Origin: an uncultured Myxococcales bacterium
Lineage (GTDB): Bacteria > Myxococcota_A > Bradymonadia > Bradymonadales > Bradymonadaceae
Direction of reading: 5' to 3'
Length of the DNA stretch: 5,831 nt
Assembly: GCA_913058025.1 (NCBI GenBank)
Contig: CAJXPN010000325.1
Span: 1 to 5,831 of the forward strand
The notes beneath the pieces are model-generated. The model did not search any database and had not been told where the DNA came from. It saw only the letters and a program-made list of their open reading frames with translations. Of this stretch, positions 1 to 5,786 are shown piece after piece. Every line of letters begins with the position of its first letter. The first letter of the stretch is position 1. A program made the translations under genes and the position numbers.

Positions 1-28
1 TGGGCTCGGAGATGTGTATAAGAGACAG
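1..28 (+). other. Nextera/Tn5 sequencing adapter (read 2 side), not genomic
   Basis: Bases 10-28 are exactly the 19-base Tn5 mosaic end used in Nextera libraries (AGATGTGTATAAGAGACAG). Bases 1-9 (TGGGCTCGG) are the last nine bases of the read 2/i7-side Nextera primer. Genomic DNA therefore starts at about 29. The adapter happens to be open in frame with the first gene and contributes a false N-terminus, MCIRDR. The sequence match is seen directly; the adapter identity is established knowledge. Confidence 0.98.
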
Positions 29-1991
29 GCTCGAGACGATCGAGCGCAAGGCCGAGCCGACCTGGGCGGGCGTCGTGGAGCCGCTCGAGCTGCTCAACGA
101 TCGGCTCGGTTTCACGTGGTCGCTCGCGCACCACCTGCTCAGCGTCAAGAACAGCGACGCGCTGCGCGCGGCCTTCGAGAGCGTCCAGCCCAGGCTCGTC
201 GGGTTCTCCGTGGCGGCCGGGCAGAGCCGCCCGATCTACGAGAAGCTCGTGGCGCTGCGCGACGGCGACGAGGACCTCGACGAGGCGCAGCGCCGCGTCG
301 TGGAGTCGCTCGTGCGCCAGGCCGAGCACGGCGGCGTCGGGCTGACCGGCGTGAGCCGCGATCGCTTCAACGCGATCCAGATGGAGCTCGCCGAGCTCGG
401 GACCCGCTTCTCGAACAACGTGCTCGACGCGACGAAGTCGTTCTCGCGCGAGATCACCGACGCCGCCGAGCTCGACGGGCTGCCGGAGTCGGCGCGCCAG
501 CTCATGGCGCACATGGCGACCAAGCGCGGCCACGAGGACGCCACGACCGAGGACGGCCCCTGGGTCGCCACGCTCGACGCGCCCAGCCTGCTTCCGATCC
601 TGCGCCACGCGAAGGTCCGAGCGCTGCGCCACGAGATCTACATGGCGTACCTGACGCGCGCGTCCACCGGCGACGTGGACAACGCGCCGGTCATCGAGCG
701 CATCCTCGCGCTGCGCCGCGAGGAGTCCGAGATCCTGGGCTTCGAGAACTTCGCCGAGCTAAGCCTCTCGGTGAAGATGGCGTCCGGGGTCGACGCGGTC
801 TTCGGGCTGCTCGAGGAGCTGCGCGGCGCGTCCTTCGACGCTGCCACCGAGGAGCACGCCGAGCTCGAGGCGTTCGCGCTCGAGGGCGGCTTCGAGGGCG
901 ATGCCCTGAAGCAGTGGGACGTGTCGTTCTGGGCCGAGCGGCTCAAGGAGTCCCGCTACGACTTCGAGGAGGAGGAGGTGCGCCCGTACTTCCCGTTCCC
1001 GACGGTCCTCCAGGGGCTCTTCGCCAAGGTCGAGGGGCTCTTCGGCGTGACGATCGAGCAGGCCGACGCCGAGGTCACCTCCTGGGACGAGGGCGTGCGC
1101 TTCTTCAAGGTCTTCGGTGAGGAGGGCGACCAGATCGCGGCCTTCTACCTCGACCCTTACGCTCGCCCAGGTGAGAAGCGCCCCGGCGCCTGGCACTCGA
1201 CCTGCCGCGGCCGCAGCGCCCAGCTCGCCGCGCCGGGTGAGGACGTGCGCCTTCCCGTCTCGTACATGGTCTGCAACCAGACACCGCCCGTCGGGGACGC
1301 ACACTCGCTGATGACCTTCGGTGAGGTCCGCACGCTCTTCCACGAGTTCGGTCACGGGCTCCAACACATGCTCACGCGCGTGGACTACGGCATGGCAGCG
1401 GGCATCACGGGGATCGAATGGGACGCCGTCGAGCTGCCCAGCCAGTTCATGGAGAACTGGTGCTACGAGCCGGCGACGCTCAAGAAGATGTCCTCGCACG
1501 TGGAGACGGGCGACCAGATCTCGGACGAGTACATCGAGAAGCTTCGCGCCGCGCGCACCTACCGCGCCGGCTCCGGGATGTTGCGTCAGCTCTACTTCGG
1601 GATGCTCGACATGAAGCTCCACTCGGAGTGGACCGACGGCGGCGAGCAGTCCGTGTTCGACATCCAGCGCGAGGTCGCCTCACGCACGAGCACGCTCGAG
1701 ATCCTCGAGGAGGACCGGTTCCTGTGTGCGTTCTCGCACATCTTCGCGGGCGGGTACGCCGCCGGTTACTACTCCTACAAGTGGGCCGAGGTCCTGAGCG
1801 CGGACGCGTTCTCGGCCTTCGAGGAGGCGGGGCTCGAGGACGAGTCGGTGCAGGCCGAGATCGGCCGCCGCTTCCGAGACACGGTGCTGTCGATGGGCGG
1901 CGGCCGCCACCCGCTCGAGGTCTTCAAGGACTTCCGCGGGCGCGAGCCCTCCACCGAGCCGCTGCTCCGCCACACGGGCCTGGCGAGCTGA
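29..1991 (+). CDS. prlC: Oligopeptidase A, M3 family zinc metallopeptidase (5' partial)
   Basis: This is a cytoplasmic zinc endopeptidase that cleaves short peptides. The E. coli homologue (OpdA/PrlC) is known to degrade released signal peptides, including those of lipoproteins. About 653 native residues are present against about 680 in E. coli OpdA. Similarity to OpdA is recognisable from the first native residues (LETIERKAEPTW, then LLSVKNS), so roughly 35 N-terminal residues and the start codon lie beyond the left adapter. The HEFGH zinc motif is at 1341-1355, inside LFHEFGHGLQHMLTR. The third zinc ligand Glu is at 1431-1433 in the family block DAVELPSQFMENWCYEP. The substrate-binding block SHIFAGGYAAGYYSY begins near 1734. 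Other OpdA landmarks are SNNVLDAT (from about 414), ILALRREE, LGFENFAE and the C-terminal FKDFRGREP. No catalytic residue is missing and the frame is intact to TGA at 1989-1991. A strong hairpin follows 17 bp later. The first six residues of the apparent open frame are adapter. Confidence 0.96.
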
Positions 1992-2008
1992 GCCTGCCTC
2001 GACCCGAT

Positions 2009-2045
2009 GAGAGGGGCCGCGCGGCTACGCTGCGCGGCCCCTCTC
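2009..2045 (+). terminator. GC-rich perfect hairpin, probable terminator of prlC
   Basis: A perfect 14-bp inverted repeat has arms at 2009-2022 (GAGAGGGGCCGCGC) and 2032-2045 (GCGCGGCCCCTCTC) with a 9-nt loop. It starts 17 bp after the prlC stop and ends 32 bp before the first lipoprotein gene. The downstream tract is pyrimidine-rich (TCGTCTCCCTCCCC) but is not a T-run, so this is not a textbook intrinsic terminator. High-GC bacteria often use hairpins with weak U-tracts. An alternative role is an mRNA 3'-end stabiliser, or attenuation of read-through into the lipoprotein array. Confidence 0.65.
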
Positions 2046-2077
2046 TCGTCTCCCTCCCCATCCCGGATGGTGCCCGT

Positions 2078-2831
2078 ATGCGTCGAACCTCATCGCTCTT
2101 CGTGTCGCTCCTGTTCGCGGCGTGCGCGTCCACGTCCACGCCGGCCACGCCGCCTGGCGACGCCCTCGCGGACTCCGGGCCTTGCGCGGTCGCGCCCGAG
2201 GAGATCTCGGGGATGCGTCTCCGGGCAGTCGGCTGCCTGGCGACCGTCGACGGCGTCCAGATCCCGCCCAGTGAATTCAACGTTCGGGCGAGGATGATGC
2301 AGGTGCTCTTCGTGGACTCGTCCAACCCCGTGGGAGAGATGCGCGAGCGCGACCTCGTCGAGTTCCGCGACGCGATATTCGAGGAGATCGTGAAGGGCGA
2401 GGTGCTCACCCAGGAGCTCGACCGCCTCGGCTTCTCGATCACCGAGGCCGAGCACAGGCGCCTCGTGACGCGTTGGATGATCCCTGGGGTCGACTTCGAG
2501 ACCTACCAGTCGATCTACCGCGAGTTCGAGCGATCCTGGCTGGCCTACGAGGACATGGACAGGATGCACCGTGGCTGGTCCAGAGCGCGTGGATACGTCT
2601 GCTCCGTCCGCCCTTGCGAGGTCTCGCGTGAAGAGGCGCGCGCGCCACCTCGACTCCGGCGTTGCGTCGCCCTTCGAGGAGGTCGAGGCCGAGCTCGTCG
2701 CGAGCATGGAGAAGGAGCGCTGGGCCGAGGCGCACGCGGAGGTCATGGCGCCGCTCATGGCGAAGGCCAGCGTCGAGACCTTCCCGGAGAACCTCGTCAT
2801 CGAGGACTCGCCCGATCGTGAGGTCGAGTAG
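2078..2831 (+). pseudogene. Array copy 1: SurA-N-type lipoprotein without PpiC domain, frameshifted
   Basis: ATG at 2078 opens MRRTSSLFVSLLFAAC, a lipoprotein signal peptide with the lipid-modified Cys at residue 16. Mature Cys36 and Cys53 flank the linker leading to CLATVDGVQIPPSEFN, a SurA-N-like start. Cys175 and Cys180 (VCSVRPC) close that domain. In this frame the family-like sequence stops near residue 189 and turns into Arg-rich nonsense, with a stop at 2819-2821 (247 aa). The family reading resumes in the +1-shifted frame from about 2646 (HLDSGVASPFEEVEAEL), with G/C third positions throughout, and ends in a FPENLVIED tail and TAG at 2829-2831. One extra base, or a lost GC unit, in the (GC)5 run at 2636-2645 explains the switch. 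The corrected product would be about 250 aa. The whole parvulin domain present in copies 2 and 4 is absent: the sequence passes from the C-x4-C region straight to the post-domain PFEEV segment. Either a real pseudogenising slip or a sequence error is possible. Upstream GGATGG at 2065-2070 is only a weak ribosome site. Confidence 0.75.
2636..2645 (+). repeat. (GC)5 dinucleotide run at the frameshift point
   Basis: Five GC units lie exactly where the reading frame of array copy 1 changes (codons GAG GCG CGC GCG, then CAC in the other frame). Loss of one GC unit, or gain of one base at the run's 3' edge (C2645/C2646), would produce the observed shift. Such runs are prone to polymerase slippage and to miscalls in GC-rich sequencing. 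Confidence 0.6.
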
Positions 2832-2846
2832 TGAGGCGGGCCTCAC
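2831..2846 (+). terminator. Short inverted repeat after copy 1 (weak hairpin)
   Basis: GTGAGG and CCTCAC form a 6-bp stem around CGGG, beginning on the last base of the copy 1 TAG stop. There is no T-tract, so a terminator role is uncertain. The rest of the 107-bp gap to the next gene (to 2938) holds an A/T-richer patch (AAACCTTTAACT, 2909-2920) that could be part of a promoter, but no clear -35/-10 pair is visible. Confidence 0.25.
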
Positions 2847-2938
2847 GGCCCTGATGGGTCGAGCGTCCACGACCTTCGTCGCCTCGTCGCCCCGCGCTAC
2901 CGGCGCGCAAACCTTTAACTGCCTGGGAGCACATCATC

Positions 2939-3952
2939 ATGCGTCGACTCGTCCTGCTCTTCATCCTTCTCCACTGCGCCGCGTGCGCGTCGTCCTCGTC
3001 GGTCAGCCGGGAGGGCGTCTCCTCACCCGACCCATGCGTCGTCGGCGAGCCCGCCACAGACCTCCTCTTCCACGCGACTGGCTGTGTCGCGACGATCGAT
3101 GGCGTGCCCGTGCCACCCGATGCGTTCAATGCGTGGATACGTATGCAGCTGGCCTCTCCAAACTCGCTCTACGCGGAGCTCTCGAAAGACGAGGTGCTCA
3201 AGAGCTTCATGGATGAGCACATCACCGACTACGCGGCCAGCGAGGCTGGCTTCGATCCCTCCGACGAGGAGCTCGCCAAGGCGGCAGACATACCCTTCGA
3301 GGACTTCGAGAGTTCGATGCGCGACATGGCTGAAATGCGGGGCGTTGAGGAAGAGGAAGAGATCGCGTGGTGGAGTCGCAAGATCAGGGGCGTCATGTAC
3401 CTCTGCACGCTCAGCTCGTGCGAAGCGACCGAGGAAGACTACCGGTTGGTCTACGAGCAGAAGTATCTTCGCTACCCGGTCGAAGTCGAGGTCAGCCACA
3501 TGCTGTTCGCTGTCGATGAGAACGCGACCGACGACGAGGTGGAGGCCGCGAGGCGCCTCGCTGAAGACGTCAGCGTAGAGGCGAGGCTCCAGGGCTCCGA
3601 TTTCGCAGAACTCGCGCGTAAGCACTCTGACGACCGCTCGTCCGTCAACGGTGGTGCCCTTGGGCGGTTCGCCGCCGGCTCCCTGATAGAGCCCTTCGAA
3701 GACGCGGCGTTCTCGCTCGAGGTCGGCGAGATCTCGGGCCCCGTGCGCACGAGCTATGGTTGGCATATCATCCTCGTCACTGACAGGGTGATGGGTGTGG
3801 CTCCGACGTTCGAAGAGTTCAAGAGTCAGTCCGAGTTCCTGCTCCGTACCTATAAATTCCAAACTGCGCATGCCGAGGGCATCCCTCGACTCTATGAGCG
3901 CTATGACGTGGTGGTGATGCCTGAGAGTGTCCAGGAGCGCGTGAACCCATGA
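2939..3952 (+). CDS. Array copy 2: lipoprotein with SurA-N-like and PpiC (parvulin) domains
   Basis: This is a predicted periplasmic peptidyl-prolyl cis-trans isomerase (EC 5.2.1.8 class) of 337 aa, anchored by lipid. The signal peptide MRRLVLLFILLHCAAC gives lipid Cys16, with Ala next in line, which is compatible with outer-membrane sorting. Mature Cys residues are only 33, 49, 156 and 161. Residues 49-160 form the SurA-N-like region, starting CVATIDGVPVPPDAFN, with an acidic stretch EVEEEEE-like near 136-141. The parvulin domain spans about 184-283: VSHMLF (His187), SDFAELARKHSDD, GGALGRF, PFEDAAF, and GEISGPVRTSYGWHIILV (His276). His187 and His276 match the conserved parvulin His pair; Asp232 sits where Pin1 has Cys113, as in SurA. 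The tail contains TFEEF and ends DVVVMPES. The start is supported by GGGAG at 2925-2929. Base usage is visibly less G/C-biased at third positions than in the neighbours. Substrates are unknown. Confidence 0.9.
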   Translation: MRRLVLLFILLHCAACASSSSVSREGVSSPDPCVVGEPATDLLFHATGCVATIDGVPVPPDAFNAWIRMQLASPNSLYAELSKDEVLKSFMDEHITDYAASEAGFDPSDEELAKAADIPFEDFESSMRDMAEMRGVEEEEEIAWWSRKIRGVMYLCTLSSCEATEEDYRLVYEQKYLRYPVEVEVSHMLFAVDENATDDEVEAARRLAEDVSVEARLQGSDFAELARKHSDDRSSVNGGALGRFAAGSLIEPFEDAAFSLEVGEISGPVRTSYGWHIILVTDRVMGVAPTFEEFKSQSEFLLRTYKFQTAHAEGIPRLYERYDVVVMPESVQERVNP

Positions 3953-3995
3953 ACGAACGAGCGGGTCGCTTCCTCTCGCCTTCGAGGCCTGACGT

Positions 3996-4649
3996 ATGAA
4001 CGCGTCCAGCCGTCGTTCCTGGCTCGTGGCTCTGCTGACCGTCGCGATGTGCGCCGCGTGTGCGTCCCCGGCCACGGTCGTGGCCGCGCGCGAGCTCGCC
4101 TCGGACGCCCCCTGCGTGCTCGACGACGCGGCGCCAGACTTTCCGCTCCAGGCGACGGGGTGCGTCGCGATGATCGACGGCGTCGGCGTCTCCCCCAACG
4201 GCTTCAACACCTGGGCTCGCCTGAACATCATCCTCCAACCCACCGACCGCGAGGGCTGGGCGCAGATGAAGCTCAAGTACGTCGAGATCTACATCAATGA
4301 GGTCCTCATCGACCGGGAGGTCGCGGCCGTCGGCTTCACGCTCGAGGGGCGTGAGCGCGACCTGTGGTTCGCCGTGTTGTTTGGCGAAGGCGAGTCGCTC
4401 GATGAACGCCTCGAGATCGCGACGGGGTCGGGAGAGCGGTCCGAGGACGAGGTGCTCGCGATGTGGCGCGGGCACGCCACGCGGCGCGCCTACGCGTGCC
4501 ACGTCGCCGGCTGCGCGCAGCGCGACGGCTGGGACCCGGCGAGCAGTTACGGCGTCCGCTACGATGCGTACGAGGACCTCACGCTCGCCGTCATGGCACG
4601 CCACGACGTGATCCTGATGCCCGAGAACGTCGTGGTGCGTTGGGGTTGA
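3996..4649 (+). CDS. Array copy 3: SurA-N-type lipoprotein lacking the PpiC domain
   Basis: An intact frame encodes 217 aa. The signal peptide MNASSRRSWLVALLTVAMCAAC gives lipid Cys22. Mature Cys residues are 40, 56, 168 and 173, matching the PC...GC and C-x4-C pairs of the other copies. CVAMIDGVGVSPNGFNTW (56 onward) starts the SurA-N-like domain, which runs to YACHVAGC. After Cys173 only about 44 residues remain, ending RHDVILMPENVVVRWG. That tail aligns with the end of copy 2 (YDVVVMPESVQERV), so the parvulin domain has been removed from the interior and the C-terminus is native. No isomerase activity is expected. A scaffold or chaperone-only role is plausible by analogy with SurA but is inference. 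GAGG at 3984-3987 is a modest ribosome site. The gene starts 43 bp after copy 2, so co-transcription is likely. Confidence 0.85.
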   Translation: MNASSRRSWLVALLTVAMCAACASPATVVAARELASDAPCVLDDAAPDFPLQATGCVAMIDGVGVSPNGFNTWARLNIILQPTDREGWAQMKLKYVEIYINEVLIDREVAAVGFTLEGRERDLWFAVLFGEGESLDERLEIATGSGERSEDEVLAMWRGHATRRAYACHVAGCAQRDGWDPASSYGVRYDAYEDLTLAVMARHDVILMPENVVVRWG

Positions 4650-4706
4650 CGTGAGCGGGCAGCCTGTCGACTCTGCCGTGGTCTCGTCACCAATGTTCTT
4701 CACATG

Positions 4707-4713
4707 GAGGGGG
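4707..4713 (+). promoter_or_regulatory. Strong Shine-Dalgarno of array copy 4
   Basis: GGAGGGG lies 4 bases before the ATG at 4718-4720. It fixes that start over the out-of-frame ATG at 4704. It is the strongest ribosome site of the four paralogues, which suggests copy 4 is well translated. Confidence 0.7.
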
Positions 4714-4717
4714 TGGC

Positions 4718-5779
4718 ATGCGCCGACTTCTTTCGATCAGTCTCGCTGCGCTCGCGTGCTCCGCGTGCGCGACCTCGCCAACACAAAGCAATGGACTCGA
4801 GCTCGTTGACAGGGCGCCGTGTGCGCCGGACGAGGACGCCCCGAAGGGCGTCGTCCGCGCGATCGGTTGCGTCGCGAGCATCGACGGACAGCTCATCTCT
4901 CCGCGCGCGTTCGACGCCTGGGCGGTGTTCACGCTGCCGCGGGGCCTGGAGGGGCCGACCGGCATGCTCGAGCGGATGCGCGCCGGCATCCTCACACGCT
5001 TCGTGGACGTGACGCTCTTGCACATGGATATGGCCGAGGCCGGCTTCGCGCCGTCCGAGGCCGAGCTCGCGAGCGAGCTCGGCCTCCTCCAGATGAACGG
5101 TGACCCGAAGGACCGGCTGCGCGACGTGCCCGAGGGCGTCTCGCTCCAGGAGATGCGCGCGTGGGAGCTTCGGCAGGCCAGCGTCATCGCGTTCGTGTGC
5201 CTCGAGCGCTCGTGCGGCGTGACGGAGGAGGAGTCGAGGGCGTTCTACGACACGAACGTCGAGCGCTTCGAGGAAGGCGAGCAGGTGCGCGCCAGCCACA
5301 TCTTGATCAAGCTTGAGTCCGACGCGACCCCACCCGAGGTCGTGGCCGCGCGCCAGCAGGCCGCGGAGATCGCGGCGGCTGCGCAGGCCCCTGGCGCCGA
5401 CTTCGCCGAGCTCGCCAGGCAGCGCTCGATGGGACCCAGCGCGAGCAGGGGCGGTGACCTCGGGTTCTTCCCGCGAGGCCGCATGGTCCAACCCTTCGAT
5501 GACATGGCGTTCGGTATGGCGCCTGGAGAGGTCTCCGGCCCCGTGCGCACGGCCTTTGGCTGGCACGTCATCCTCGTGTCCGACCGGAAGCCGGCGAGAA
5601 CGAAGGCCTACGAGGAGGTGCGGGGGGAAATCACCCGCACGTACGGGCTGCGTAAGCGCTCCGAGGCGTACAAGGAGGCAGTGCGTACGGCCAGAGAGCG
5701 GCGCACGGTCGAGGAGCTCCTCGACCGCGTGGTCGTGAGCGCTCCCGTGGAGGCGCCTCCAGCCGAGGAGGCGCGCTGA
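4718..5779 (+). CDS. Array copy 4: lipoprotein with SurA-N-like and PpiC (parvulin) domains
   Basis: This is a predicted lipid-anchored periplasmic prolyl isomerase/foldase of 353 aa. The signal peptide MRRLLSISLAALACSAC gives lipid Cys17. Mature Cys residues are only 35, 51, 161 and 166. CVASIDGQLISPRAFDAW opens the SurA-N-like domain (51-160), which closes at FVCLERSC. The parvulin domain spans about 189-290: RASHILI (His194), ADFAELARQRS, RGGDLGFFPRGRMVQPFDDMAF, and GEVSGPVRTAFGWHVILVSDR (His283). All framework motifs are present. The Pin1 Cys113 position falls in SMGPS (Gly239), unlike the Asp of copy 2. A charged helical tail follows (YEEVRGEITRTYGLRKRSEAYKEAVRTARERR), then a Pro/Ala/Glu-rich end without the MPE motif of copies 2 and 3. 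The closest general analogues are PpiC/SurA and the lipoprotein foldase PrsA. TGA is at 5777-5779, only seven native bases before the right adapter, so downstream context is unknown. Confidence 0.93.
   Translation: MRRLLSISLAALACSACATSPTQSNGLELVDRAPCAPDEDAPKGVVRAIGCVASIDGQLISPRAFDAWAVFTLPRGLEGPTGMLERMRAGILTRFVDVTLLHMDMAEAGFAPSEAELASELGLLQMNGDPKDRLRDVPEGVSLQEMRAWELRQASVIAFVCLERSCGVTEEESRAFYDTNVERFEEGEQVRASHILIKLESDATPPEVVAARQQAAEIAAAAQAPGADFAELARQRSMGPSASRGGDLGFFPRGRMVQPFDDMAFGMAPGEVSGPVRTAFGWHVILVSDRKPARTKAYEEVRGEITRTYGLRKRSEAYKEAVRTARERRTVEELLDRVVVSAPVEAPPAEEAR
5706..5727. repeat. 22-bp perfect palindrome inside copy 4
   Basis: The half-site CGGTCGAGGAG is followed directly by its reverse complement CTCCTCGACCG, with no spacer. 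It encodes TVEELLDR, so runs of GAG/CTC codons in GC-rich coding DNA may produce it by chance. A second palindrome, GGAGGCGCCTCC, follows at 5749-5760. Confidence 0.5.
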
Positions 5780-5786
5780 GCGCCTC
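5767..5786 (+). terminator. Hairpin spanning the copy 4 stop codon
   Basis: GGAGGCGC (5767-5774) pairs with GCGCCTC from 5780 to 5786 around the loop GCTGA, which contains the TGA stop. The base that would complete an eighth pair (5787) coincides with the first base of the adapter, so the true extent is unknown. It could be the upstream part of an intrinsic terminator, but no native sequence remains to show a T-tract. Confidence 0.35.

Larger units (their letters stand above)
2078..5779 (+). repeat. Tandem array of four paralogous SurA-N/PpiC-type lipoprotein genes
   Basis: Four consecutive same-strand genes (2078-2831, 2939-3952, 3996-4649, 4718-5779) share one architecture. It consists of a short signal peptide ending in a lipobox; a PC...GC pair 16-17 residues apart leading into the block GC-[VL]-A-[TMS]-[VI]-D-G; a helical SurA-N-like domain; and a C-x4-C pair. 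Two copies then carry a parvulin domain and two do not. The copies are strongly diverged overall, with short stretches of nucleotide identity such as the 15-mer at 3737-3751 and 5537-5551 inside the isomerase domain. This points to old tandem duplications followed by domain loss and not to a recent amplification. No mobile-element ends flank the array. Confidence 0.9.

Noticed and set aside
12..29. Apparent prlC start codon at 12 (MCIRDR...) and a second frame starting at 14 (MYKRQ...)
   Set aside because: Both ATG/TAT-containing starts lie inside the Tn5 mosaic end. The native gene begins upstream of the window and the N-terminus is missing.
759..1622. 287-residue antisense open frame within prlC
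   Set aside because: The sense strand encodes an intact, recognisable M3 peptidase here. The antisense product shows no family features.
1418..2077. Upstream extension of the copy 1 frame back into prlC
   Set aside because: The 5' part overlaps prlC in another frame and is Arg/Ala-rich nonsense. The lipoprotein signal peptide at 2078 gives the real start.
3023..4276. 417-residue antisense open frame across copies 2 and 3
   Set aside because: It spans two clear sense genes and the gap between them, has no recognisable motif or ribosome site, and is a by-product of GC-biased codons.
4650..4717. Possible terminator between copies 3 and 4 (GGCAG...CTGCC)
   Set aside because: It has only a 5-bp stem with a loop of about 10 nt and no T-tract; this is within chance expectation.
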